A stretch of 11,075 nucleotides of DNA, from positions 1-11,075 of the forward strand of contig CAKTXZ010000034.1 of the NCBI GenBank assembly GCA_934632155.1. Direction: 5' to 3'. The stretch comes from an uncultured Clostridia bacterium (lineage in GTDB: Bacteria; Bacillota; Clostridia; Christensenellales; Aristaeellaceae). Positions 1-5,671 of this stretch are shown piece after piece (the stretch's first letter is position 1; each line of letters begins with the position of its first letter). Under the pieces are notes generated by a model. The model was not told the DNA's origin. It saw nothing but the letters and a program-made list of their open reading frames with translations, and did not search any database. Made by a program: the position numbers and the translations under genes.

Positions 1-77
1 AGCAGGGCCTGCGCTTCGCTATCCGCGAGGGCGGCCATACCGTCGGCGCCGGCGCTGTGGTGCGTATTGTTGAATAA
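1..77 (+). CDS. tuf: Elongation factor Tu, C-terminal end (5' truncated by window)
   Basis: The reading frame entering at base 3 translates to a short tail containing GLRFAIREGGHTVGAGAVV and ending in RIVE before TAA at 75-77. This is the highly conserved last beta-strand region of bacterial EF-Tu (domain III), the GTPase that delivers aminoacyl-tRNA to the ribosome. Only about 24 residues are inside the window, so domains I and II and the GTP-binding motifs cannot be checked. The gene is followed by a long hairpin at 111-151, which fits the end of a translation-factor operon. Identity is secure from the tail sequence. Which of possibly several tuf copies this is cannot be told. Confidence 0.93.
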   Translation, partial: QGLRFAIREGGHTVGAGAVVRIVE

Positions 78-110
78 GAATCGCTTTCTTGCGATTGATT
101 CGTCGATAAA

Positions 111-151
111 CAGAAAACGGGAATCCGATTGAATCGGGTTCCCGTTTTCTG
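111..151 (+). terminator. Long hairpin after tuf, probable intrinsic terminator
   Basis: The arms CAGAAAACGGGAA and TTCCCGTTTTCTG pair perfectly. They continue through a T-G wobble into CCGAT/ATCGG, giving about 19 pairs around a 3-base loop. It lies 33 bases after the tuf stop. The downstream U-run is weak; the Ts sit mainly in the 3' arm (GTTTTCTG). Termination is therefore likely but less textbook than the stem alone suggests. The near-perfect symmetry means it could also act on the other strand. Confidence 0.72.
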
Positions 152-267
152 ATGTTCGCCCAGAGTAAGCATCCTTGACGCGCAGAGCGCGCCGCCGCAT
201 GCGGTTCGCTTGCACGGAAGTGCTTCTGCGGGACGCGGCGAACGATAGGTTGAATGAAGGGGATGAT

Positions 268-706
268 ATGACGTTATGGTTTAACGGCTGGGGTCGGCTT
301 TTTGTGACGTTGCCGCTGATTCCAAATATCCTGTTTGCATGGAAATGCAAAAATGCGTTTGAAAATAAATGAAAAAACTGAGCGGTTGAATGCTTGGAGG
401 AAATCGGCCGCTTCGGGTGCTTTGCGTTTATGTTCATCAGTATTCCGGGCGCAGGGCGGGGTTGGCCGTCGCCGGGGGTGTTTTTCACTTTATCCGGCTG
501 TGGATGCGGCGCTTGTCGTTCTTTACGCGCTATTGGTGCGGTTTGCTTTCGCAGAAGCAGTATGCTTCGGGCGATAGCGCCGTCGTTCATTCCTTCGGCG
601 CTTTTCCTGTTCAGCGGGATTATCCTTCGGCCGCTGCCGTTGACGTTCACGGCGGTAATTTTCGCCCCCCTGTCATAGCATGCTCTCGTATCGGAGCGCG
701 AAGTAA
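268..706 (+). pseudogene. Decayed small integral-membrane protein gene
   Basis: The start is convincing: AAGGGG at 257-262 precedes ATG 268. The first 34 codons read MTLWFNGWGRLFVTLPLIPN and on to FENK. Frame 1 is then interrupted by TGA at 370 and TGA at 379, yet resumes as EEIGRFGCFAFMFISIPGAG. The middle helix is in frame 2 (SLYPAVDAALVVLYALL, about 491-541). Coding returns to frame 1 as CFRRSSMLRAIAPSFIPSAL and LFLFSGI. After a run of six Cs (665-670) it switches to frame 2, giving CHSMLSYRSAK and TAA at 704-706. Stitched together, this makes one roughly 145-residue, four-helix hydrophobic protein. From memory it resembles uncharacterised clostridial membrane proteins with an E(Q/E)IGRFGCFAFM motif; no function is known to me. 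Two nonsense codons and about three frameshifts make it a pseudogene unless the sequence is poor here. Confidence 0.68.
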
Positions 707-888
707 TGCTGCTGTGGAATTCAATTGCGCGATCCGTTGACGCTTTTTCCCTGCCATTGTTCGCTCATTCCGGCTAGTGCGGCGCTGCTATGCTGCGCTT
801 TATTTGCGTTAGGCAGAATGAAAAGCTGGCTTCATATCTTGGCGCATTTTGATTCCGAAACCGGATAAACACTGCGTGTGCCCCTTCC

Positions 889-926
889 AAGCCCTTCGCC
901 CAATGCGCGGCGGGGGCTTCGTTTTT
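889..926 (+). terminator. Candidate intrinsic terminator in the gap before gpr
   Basis: AAGCCC (889-894) pairs with GGGCTT (914-919), and inside it CGCC (897-900) pairs with GGCG (909-912) around an 8-base loop. TTTTT follows at 922-926. It would end transcription coming from the decayed membrane-protein gene and insulate gpr. The stem has an internal TT/G irregularity, so confidence is moderate. I see no gene in the remaining bases between 707 and 950. Confidence 0.42.
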
Positions 927-953
927 GCGCTTTGCGGAATTTCACGTCTTTTT

Positions 954-983
954 GCATAACCGGCGAAGAAGCATGGCATAGTA
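954..983 (+). promoter_or_regulatory. Sigma-G/sigma-F-like forespore promoter for gpr
   Basis: GCATA at 954-958 and CATAGTA at 977-983 are separated by 18 bases. The known Bacillus sigma-G consensus is about GHATR, 17-18 bases, CATnHTA. The -35 element matches fully and the -10 element differs at one position (G for H). Predicted transcription would start near 990, just before the ribosome binding site of gpr. Forespore expression of gpr is established in Bacillus. Its use here is inference from the match and location. Confidence 0.6.
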
Positions 984-992
984 GTTTCGAAT

Positions 993-999
993 GGGGTGA
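993..999 (+). promoter_or_regulatory. Ribosome binding site that sets the gpr start
   Basis: GGGGTGA at 993-999 is one mismatch from GGAGGTGA-type sites and lies 5 bases before ATG 1005. The alternative in-frame GTG at 996 lies inside this site, so it is unlikely to be the start. Confidence 0.65.
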
Positions 1000-1004
1000 A
1001 AAGC

Positions 1005-1931
1005 ATGCAAATTCGCACGGATCTGGCAATGGAGAGCCGGGAAAACGCGCGCACGGCGTCGGGCGTTGTTACGCGCAAGCTGCGGCAGGGGGACATTGAG
1101 GAAATTTACGTTTCAATCGAAACCGAGGAGGGCGCGCAGGCGCTGGGCAAGCCGCGGGGGCGCTATATTACCTGCTGCCATCCGCAATTGGCGCATGCGA
1201 GCAGCGAAACGCAGCGCCGGCTGGCGCGGATGCTGGCGGCGGAAATCGGCGCGCTGCTCCCGCCTTTTGGCGACGTGCTGGTTATCGGCCTTGGCAATCG
1301 CCGCATCACGGCGGACGCGCTGGGCAGTCATGTGCTGGAAAGTCTGCTGATTACGCGGCACATGAAGGACGTTACGCCCGACGAGCTGACGGGACGGCTG
1401 CGCGGCGTATGCGCCATTGCGCCGGGCGTGCTGGGCGTGACGGGCATGGAAACGGCGGAGATGGTGCTGGGGATCACGCAGCGGGTACGCCCTGCCGCGG
1501 TGATTGCCATTGACGCGCTGGCGGCGCGGGAAAGCGGGCGCATCTGCACGACCATTCAGGTGACGGATACCGGCATTCGCCCGGGGAGCGGCGTGGGCAA
1601 CCACCGCATGGAAATCAGCCGAGAGACGCTGGGCGTGCCGGTAATTGCCATTGGCGTGCCGATGGTGGTGTATGCCGCGGTGATCGCGCGGGACGCGCTA
1701 TCGCTGCTGGTGCGGGATATGGGCCTGAGCGAGGAGGAGCACGCGCAGGCGATGGACGCGCTGGTTACGAAGGTGACGGCCGAGGGGCTGGGCGAACTGG
1801 TGGTCACGCCGCGCGAGGTGGATGAGATGGTCGGCCGCGTGGCGCAGATCATCGCGCTGGGGATCAATATCGCGCTGCAAAAGCGCCTGAGCGAGGAGGA
1901 AATTCTGCTTTTGTCGCATGACGGGCTGTGA
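1005..1931 (+). CDS. gpr: Germination protease GPR (peptidase family A25)
   Basis: The 308-residue product is the spore protease that degrades small acid-soluble proteins (SASPs) in the core during germination. Visible hallmarks are IRTDLA at residues 3-8, GLGN followed by TADALG (Asp104), GVLGVTGMETAEM, and IDALAAR (Asp170). Asp104 and Asp170 are 66 residues apart, the same spacing as the proposed catalytic Asp127 and Asp193 of Bacillus megaterium GPR. GNHRMEIS and the C-terminal helices also fit. Bacillus GPR is made as a zymogen with about 15 residues ahead of the mature N-terminus. Here IRTDLA begins almost at the start codon, so the propeptide is minimal. ATG 1005 is chosen over GTG 996 because of the ribosome binding site. 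spoIIP follows after 29 bases, the usual sporulation-gene pairing, and a forespore promoter lies just upstream. Confidence 0.95.
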   Translation: MQIRTDLAMESRENARTASGVVTRKLRQGDIEEIYVSIETEEGAQALGKPRGRYITCCHPQLAHASSETQRRLARMLAAEIGALLPPFGDVLVIGLGNRRITADALGSHVLESLLITRHMKDVTPDELTGRLRGVCAIAPGVLGVTGMETAEMVLGITQRVRPAAVIAIDALAARESGRICTTIQVTDTGIRPGSGVGNHRMEISRETLGVPVIAIGVPMVVYAAVIARDALSLLVRDMGLSEEEHAQAMDALVTKVTAEGLGELVVTPREVDEMVGRVAQIIALGINIALQKRLSEEEILLLSHDGL

Positions 1932-1960
1932 CGCCGCATAGAATAGGACGAGGTGAGCGT

Positions 1961-2797
1961 ATGTTCTTTTATGCAGTCAGAGGCCGGGATATACTGCTGT
2001 GGCTGGTGGGCGTGCTGGTGATTGTCTTTGGCGTCAGCCTGTGCATAACGCCCGGCTGGGAGCCGACGCACGGCGCGGCAGCCGCCTCGATTGAGCTGAA
2101 CGAACCGCCTGTCGCCGTGGACGGCTTTTCCCTGGAGGTCATTTCCGTAACCGCCGGGCAAAAGCCGCGCCGGCGCATATACCTTTACCATACGCATACC
2201 TATGAGGCCTATGAGCAGGACGCGGCCAAGCCGTATCGAGAAACGGAGAAATGGCGCACGGCCGATGCGGAATACAACATGATTCGCGTCGGCGCGGAGC
2301 TGGCCGCGCTGCTTCGGGATGCGGGGATCGAGGTGTATCACGACCGAACGGCGTATGAAATGCCGCGGTTGTCTACCGCGTACGCCCGATCGCTGCTGGG
2401 CATGGAGCAGGCGGCGAAGGAGGGCTACGACCTGTATATTGACCTGCACCGGGATTCCTATTCCGCGGGCAACGGCGCGAACACGATCGAGCGGCAGGGG
2501 AAGCAGCTGGCGCGGCTTTTGTTCCTGATTGGGAAGGGCACGGGCACGGCGTTGGATGAAAAGCCGGATTGGCAGAAGAATCAGGCTGCGGCGGAGAAAA
2601 TCAGCGCGAGGCTGAATGCGCAGGCCGCCGGGCTGAGCCGCGGAATAAGCCTGAAAAGCGGACGCTATAACCAACAGGCGGCTGTGCCCAGCATGCTGAT
2701 AGAGGTTGGCAACAACAAAAACACGCTGCAGGAGGCGCTGAACGCCATGCCGTGTCTGGCACAGGCTATTTGCGCGTATTTTGACGCGCTGGAATGA
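1961..2797 (+). CDS. spoIIP: Stage II sporulation protein P (engulfment peptidoglycan hydrolase)
   Basis: SpoIIP is the membrane-anchored cell-wall amidase/endopeptidase of the SpoIID-SpoIIM-SpoIIP complex, which remodels septal peptidoglycan during forespore engulfment. The 278-residue product has an N-terminal membrane anchor (about residues 10-30) and a short linker. The amidase-like domain shows LYHTHTYEAY (75-84), DLHRD (161-165) and MLIEVGNNKNTLQEAL (245-260). His77/His79, Glu82, His163 and Glu248 are the candidate zinc or catalytic residues. It is shorter than the roughly 400-residue Bacillus subtilis protein, mainly in the linker. ATG 1961 is preferred because GAGGTGA lies 4 bases upstream; an in-frame GTG at 1928 overlaps the gpr stop and lacks such a site. 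No terminator separates it from the next promoter. Confidence 0.94.
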   Translation: MFFYAVRGRDILLWLVGVLVIVFGVSLCITPGWEPTHGAAAASIELNEPPVAVDGFSLEVISVTAGQKPRRRIYLYHTHTYEAYEQDAAKPYRETEKWRTADAEYNMIRVGAELAALLRDAGIEVYHDRTAYEMPRLSTAYARSLLGMEQAAKEGYDLYIDLHRDSYSAGNGANTIERQGKQLARLLFLIGKGTGTALDEKPDWQKNQAAAEKISARLNAQAAGLSRGISLKSGRYNQQAAVPSMLIEVGNNKNTLQEALNAMPCLAQAICAYFDALE

Positions 2798-2798
2798 A

Positions 2799-2827
2799 TT
2801 GCACGCAGGAGGACGCTGTGATATAAT
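2799..2827 (+). promoter_or_regulatory. Sigma-A-type promoter with extended -10
   Basis: TTGCAC (2799-2804), a 17-base spacer and TATAAT (2822-2827) form a near-ideal housekeeping promoter. TG at 2819-2820 gives the extended -10 TGATATAAT. It begins directly after the spoIIP stop and would start transcription near 2834, uncoupling the membrane-protein/murI pair from sporulation control. Confidence 0.85.
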
Positions 2828-2848
2828 GATGAGGAAAATCGCGAAGGG

Positions 2849-2875
2849 GCGCGGCGCGCTTTGACGCGTGCGCGC
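2849..2875 (+). other. GC-rich hairpin in the 5' leader
   Basis: GCGCGGCGCG (2849-2858) pairs with CGCGTGCGCGC (2865-2875) around CTTTGA, giving about ten pairs with one bulged G and one wobble. It lies between the predicted transcription start and GTG 2901. No U-run follows, so it is not a terminator; it may stabilise the leader or affect translation. A possible GTG start at 2868 falls inside it, which argues against that start. Confidence 0.45.
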
Positions 2876-2885
2876 AGCCGACACG

Positions 2886-2893
2886 AAGGGGGA
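2886..2893 (+). promoter_or_regulatory. Ribosome binding site that sets the GTG 2901 start
   Basis: AAGGGGGA ends 7 bases before GTG 2901 and is the only good Shine-Dalgarno match near the beginning of this open frame. Confidence 0.6.
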
Positions 2894-2900
2894 CGACGCG

Positions 2901-3482
2901 GTGGGATACTGTGCGAAGACCGTGCGGCGCGAATACCGCGGCATGCCGCGCACCCTGCTGATCGATGCGGGGATGATTTGGCTTCTTGCCGCGGCGATTG
3001 GAATTGTGACGGCTGCCCGACATTGGCGGGATAAGGTGCCGCTGCTGGTTTGCATGGCGCTTGTGGCGATCGGGCTGGCCTTTTGGGGGGCGTATTTGGT
3101 CGCGGGCGACGAAAAATGGCTGCTGCGCCATACGCCGTTCGGGCTGCAATTAACCGCAGACGGCGACGCGCGGGCGCTGCTGCGCCGGATGGACGAGAAG
3201 GCGACGCGTCCCGTCTATACGGGAGCGTCCTTTTTGCTGCTGCAAAGCTGGCTGCTGTTGGATTATATGAACGGCTGTCGCTTGGAGCCCTATCGGATGT
3301 GCGTGCGCCTGATTCCGCGCCATGCGGTGACGGACGTCGGCGTTGCGCGCGCCCCGCAGGAGGAAAACGGCTTCTTCTTGACGATTCGGGCGAACGGAAA
3401 CGAATATACATGCTATACCGAGCAGATTCAGGATGCGGAGGCGCTGAAGGAATGGATGAGTATACCGCAGAAGAGAAATTGA
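2901..3482 (+). CDS. Uncharacterised two-helix membrane protein
   Basis: I do not recognise this 193-residue protein by name. It has a basic N-terminus, a first membrane segment at about residues 19-38 (LLIDAGMIWLLAAAIGIVTA) and a second at about 46-68. A soluble domain of about 120 residues follows. The soluble part alternates short hydrophobic strands (FLLLQSWLLLDYM, CVRLIPRHAV, GFFLTIRANGNEYTCY) and ends in a helix with EALKEWM. That pattern recalls bacterial PH-like membrane-associated domains, which is inference from pattern only. It is transcribed from its own housekeeping-type promoter. Its last 31 bases overlap the start of murI, so the two are very likely co-transcribed and translationally coupled. 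Nothing shows a direct role in cell-wall synthesis beyond that neighbourhood. GTG 2901 is chosen from its ribosome binding site; ATG 2943 is a shorter alternative. Confidence 0.75.
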   Translation: MGYCAKTVRREYRGMPRTLLIDAGMIWLLAAAIGIVTAARHWRDKVPLLVCMALVAIGLAFWGAYLVAGDEKWLLRHTPFGLQLTADGDARALLRRMDEKATRPVYTGASFLLLQSWLLLDYMNGCRLEPYRMCVRLIPRHAVTDVGVARAPQEENGFFLTIRANGNEYTCYTEQIQDAEALKEWMSIPQKRN

Positions 3483-4255
3483 GGCACGACGGGGAGACGC
3501 AGGCACCGATCGGCGTTTTTGACAGCGGCGTGGGCGGAATCAGCGTGCTGCGCGAGGCGATTGCTTTGCTGCCGCAGGAACGGTTTTTGTTCTATGGCGA
3601 TACGGCGCATGCGCCCTACGGCACCAAGAGCCGCGGGGAAGTGCTTGCGCTGGCCAGGCAGGTGGTAGAAACGCTGCTTGCGCGGGGGGTAAAGGCCATT
3701 GTAATCGCCTGCAATACGGCAACCAGTGCGGCGGCGGCGACGCTGCGCACGGAATATGAACTGCCTATTATCGGGATGGAGCCTGCGCTTAAGCCCGCTT
3801 CCCAGCTGCATACGGACGGGCTGGTGCTGTCGCTGGCGACGCCGGGAACGATCGCGGGCGAGAAGTATGCAAAGCTGATGTCCCGCTATGGCGGCGGCGT
3901 GGTTTCGCTGCCCTGCCCGGGGCTGATGGAGTTTGTCGAAAAGGGCGATTTGAACAGCCCGGCGCTGCGGGACTATCTGTCCGCGCTGTTTGCACCCTAC
4001 TGCGATCAGAAGGTCGAAGTGATTGTGCTCGGGTGCACGCATTATGTGTTTCTCCGGCGCACAATCGCCTCCTTTTTCCCGGACGCGCCGTTGATTGACG
4101 GCAATGCGGGCACGGTGCGCCAATTGGAGCGCCGGCTGGCGTCGCTGGGGCTGCTCGCGCCGCAAACGGCGAGCGGCGGCGTGGAGATGATGTCCTCCGG
4201 CGGCGTGGACGCCATTGAAACCATGAACCGGATGCTGCATATGCCGCTGGCCTGA
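3452..4255 (+). CDS. murI: Glutamate racemase
   Basis: MurI interconverts L- and D-glutamate without a cofactor in the cytoplasm and supplies D-Glu for peptidoglycan stem peptides. The 267-residue product carries the family motifs in order: VFDSGVGGISVL (22-33, Asp24 and Ser25), YGDTAHAPYG (48-57), ACNTATS with catalytic Cys87, and GCTHY with catalytic Cys195. IDGNAGT follows. Length and motif spacing are normal, so the enzyme should be active. The open frame extends far upstream, but ATG 3452 is the best start. It sits about 10 residues before the usual N-terminus, with GGAGG at 3437-3441 ten bases upstream. This makes it overlap the preceding membrane-protein gene. The resulting ~18-residue charged N-terminal extension is slightly unusual. 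A leaderless or internal start is not supported by any closer ATG/GTG. Confidence 0.95.
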   Translation: MDEYTAEEKLRHDGETQAPIGVFDSGVGGISVLREAIALLPQERFLFYGDTAHAPYGTKSRGEVLALARQVVETLLARGVKAIVIACNTATSAAAATLRTEYELPIIGMEPALKPASQLHTDGLVLSLATPGTIAGEKYAKLMSRYGGGVVSLPCPGLMEFVEKGDLNSPALRDYLSALFAPYCDQKVEVIVLGCTHYVFLRRTIASFFPDAPLIDGNAGTVRQLERRLASLGLLAPQTASGGVEMMSSGGVDAIETMNRMLHMPLA

Positions 4256-4272
4256 GCGCCAGAAAATAATGG

Positions 4273-4301
4273 ATGACGGCGGGCGGCGATTGTGATATAA
4301 T
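4273..4301 (+). promoter_or_regulatory. Extended -10 promoter for degV
   Basis: TATAAT at 4296-4301 is preceded by TG at 4293-4294 (TGATATAAT). ATGACG at 4273-4278 is a four-of-six -35 with a 17-base spacer. It lies 18 bases after the murI stop. The 11-mer TGTGATATAAT is identical to the one at 2817-2827. Confidence 0.72.
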
Positions 4302-4309
4302 ACAACAAG

Positions 4310-4330
4310 AAAAGCCGCGCGGCGGTTTTT
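4310..4330 (+). terminator. Hairpin with U-run at the 5' end of the degV transcript
   Basis: AAAAGCCGC and GCGGTTTTT (4310-4318 and 4322-4330) form nine pairs, including one G-T wobble, around a GCG loop, with the Ts forming the 3' arm. It may be the intrinsic terminator of the murI transcript, with the degV promoter placed just in front of it. Alternatively it may be a 5' stem that protects degV mRNA. A transcript starting near 4308 would carry it at its extreme 5' end, too early for normal termination. Confidence 0.45.
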
Positions 4331-4435
4331 CCCTGCCGACGCGATGCAGCGACGCTACGCCGTCAGTCATTTGTGGCGCACGGCCCTTGCTGCGCGCCCG
4401 CAAAATTACAAAAAAACGAAATTGAGGAAAAGAAC

Positions 4436-5278
4436 ATGCGAGTGAAGGTAACTGCCGACAGCACCTGCGATCTGTCACCGGAGCTTTTGCAAAGGTACGA
4501 TATTACGCTGCTGCCGCTTTCGGTCATCATGGACGGGCGAGAGTATAAGGACGGCGTAACCATTCAGGCCGAGGATATTTTCCGCCATGTGGACAACGGC
4601 GGCGCGCTGTGCAGCACGGCGGCCGTTAATGTAGAGGATTATCGCGCCTGCTTTGCGGCGCTTTCGCCGGCGTATGACGCGGTGATTCATATCACCATCG
4701 GCTCGGGCTTTTCTACCTGCTACCAGAACGCGACGATCGCCGCTTCCGCTTTCCCTAACGTTCGCGTGGTGGACAGCATGAATCTGTCCTCCGGGCAGGG
4801 GCATTTGGTGGTGGAGGCTGCGCAGCTTGCGGCTCAGGGGAAGAGCGCAATGGAAATTTGCAGCGAGCTCAACGCCATGCGCGGGCGCGTTCAGGCGTCC
4901 TTCATTATGGACAGGCTGGACTATATGCAAAAGGGCGGCCGCTGCTCCTCGGTGATGGCGCTGGGCGGCAAGCTGCTGCGCATTAAGCCGTGCATTGCCG
5001 TGCGGGACGGCGCGATGAAGATGGTGGATAAGTACCGCGGCAGCTTCGATAAATGCGTGGAAAAGTATGTCCGCGACCAGCTGAAGGATCGCAAGGATTT
5101 GCGCGGAGACCGTATTTTCATTACGCATACGCATGCCGCGCCTGAGGCGGTTCAGGCGGCGCGGGAAACCATCGAGAAATACGCCCGTTACGACGAGATC
5201 ATTGAAACGCTGGCCGGATGTACGGTTTCCTGCCATTGCGGTCCGGGCACGCTGGGCGTGCTGTTTATCACCAAGTGA
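4436..5278 (+). CDS. degV: DegV family fatty-acid-binding protein (FakB-like)
   Basis: DegV/FakB proteins bind a single fatty acid and, where characterised, present it to the kinase FakA for phosphorylation before phospholipid synthesis. The 280-residue product begins VKVTADSTCDLSPEL, typical of the family. It has LPLSVIMDGREYKDG, the segment LCSTAAVNVEDY at the first ligand-binding loop, and HITIGSGFSTCYQN with the binding-site serines. Next are VVDSMNLSSGQGHLV and the C-terminal DRLDYMQKGGRCSS with ALGGKLLRIKPCIAVRDG. It ends in SCHCGPGTLGVLFITK. Length is normal. ATG 4436 is supported by GAGGAAA at 4424-4430, and an upstream in-frame start near 4373 has none. The transcript appears monocistronic, with its own promoter and a leader of about 130 bases. 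No fakA is seen in the window. The ligand is not predictable. Confidence 0.93.
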   Translation: MRVKVTADSTCDLSPELLQRYDITLLPLSVIMDGREYKDGVTIQAEDIFRHVDNGGALCSTAAVNVEDYRACFAALSPAYDAVIHITIGSGFSTCYQNATIAASAFPNVRVVDSMNLSSGQGHLVVEAAQLAAQGKSAMEICSELNAMRGRVQASFIMDRLDYMQKGGRCSSVMALGGKLLRIKPCIAVRDGAMKMVDKYRGSFDKCVEKYVRDQLKDRKDLRGDRIFITHTHAAPEAVQAARETIEKYARYDEIIETLAGCTVSCHCGPGTLGVLFITK

Positions 5279-5450
5279 TACGGCAGTACCGGCGGCGCGG
5301 TTTTGTGTGGAGCATACGGCGCAAATGGGCGCGCTTGGCCTGCGCTGCCGGCGGTATAGCCATAGGGAAGGGCGGCGCGAGGGATAAGAAGCCGTGCGGT
5401 GCCTTGCCCCGCTTCGCGCATGCGATCCGCGGCGGCTGCATTGGGAGGAG

Positions 5451-5468
5451 ATGAAAAAACAAAAATAA
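5451..5468 (+). other. Five-codon mini-ORF with a strong ribosome binding site
   Basis: GGGAGGAG at 5443-5450 is immediately followed by ATG and four codons (MKKQK), then TAA. The spacing is tighter than optimal. It could be a chance match or the stub of a lost gene. No hairpin pair typical of attenuation follows it. Apart from this, the bases between degV and the tRNA promoter (5279-5487) show no gene. Confidence 0.2.
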
Positions 5469-5487
5469 TTTTTTTTTCAAAAACCCC

Positions 5488-5516
5488 TTGCATTTTTCAA
5501 AAATGCTTGCTATACT
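5488..5516 (+). promoter_or_regulatory. Promoter of tRNA-Arg
   Basis: TTGCAT (5488-5493), 17 bases, TATACT (5511-5516), with TG at 5508-5509 as an extended -10. Transcription would begin about 28 bases before the tRNA. The 30 bases upstream are A/T tracts resembling an UP element. A perfect 17-base palindrome, GCATTTTTCAAAAATGC, occupies 5490-5506 inside the promoter. Confidence 0.82.
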
Positions 5517-5550
5517 ATACAAGCTGCTTCTGATAGTGGCAGTGAAATGA

Positions 5551-5627
5551 GCGCCCTTAGCTCAGCTGGATAGAGTGTTTGACTACGAATCAAAAGGTCG
5601 TGGGTTCGAATCCCCCAGGGCGCGCCA
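5551..5627 (+). tRNA. tRNA-Arg (anticodon ACG)
   Basis: The full cloverleaf is visible. The acceptor GCGCCCT (5551-5557) pairs with AGGGCGC (5617-5623), followed by discriminator G and encoded CCA. The D stem is GCTC/GAGT. The anticodon stem TTTGA/TCAAA holds loop CTACGAA with anticodon ACG at 5585-5587, and there is a 5-base variable loop. The T arm GTGGG-TTCGAAT-CCCCC has one T-C mismatch at its second pair (5601/5615). ACG reads CGN arginine codons after deamination of A34 to inosine. The gene has its own promoter and terminator. Phage-derived genes lie downstream, so its 3' end is a natural candidate for an integration site. Confidence 0.97.
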
Positions 5628-5630
5628 TAA

Positions 5631-5671
5631 AAGGACTCAGATATTGATACAATGTCTGAGTCCTTGTTTTT
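5631..5671 (+). terminator. Intrinsic terminator of tRNA-Arg
   Basis: AAGGACTCAGA (5631-5641) pairs perfectly with TCTGAGTCCTT (5655-5665). The stem continues through a T-G wobble into ATTG/CAAT around ATA. GTTTTT follows. It begins only 3 bases after the CCA end. Confidence 0.92.

Noticed and set aside
1916..1944. A sigma-E-like -10 (CATAGAAT at 1937-1944) before spoIIP
   Set aside because: Transcription would begin inside the ribosome binding site and no good -35 element is present.
1556..3055. A 499-codon minus-strand open frame opposite gpr, spoIIP and the membrane-protein gene
   Set aside because: It lies antisense to well-supported genes. Its translation is Arg/Ser/Pro-rich and low in family features, as expected from GC-rich codon bias on the other strand.
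3428..4240. A 270-codon minus-strand open frame opposite murI
   Set aside because: murI is unmistakable on the plus strand; the reverse frame is His/Arg/Gln-rich noise.
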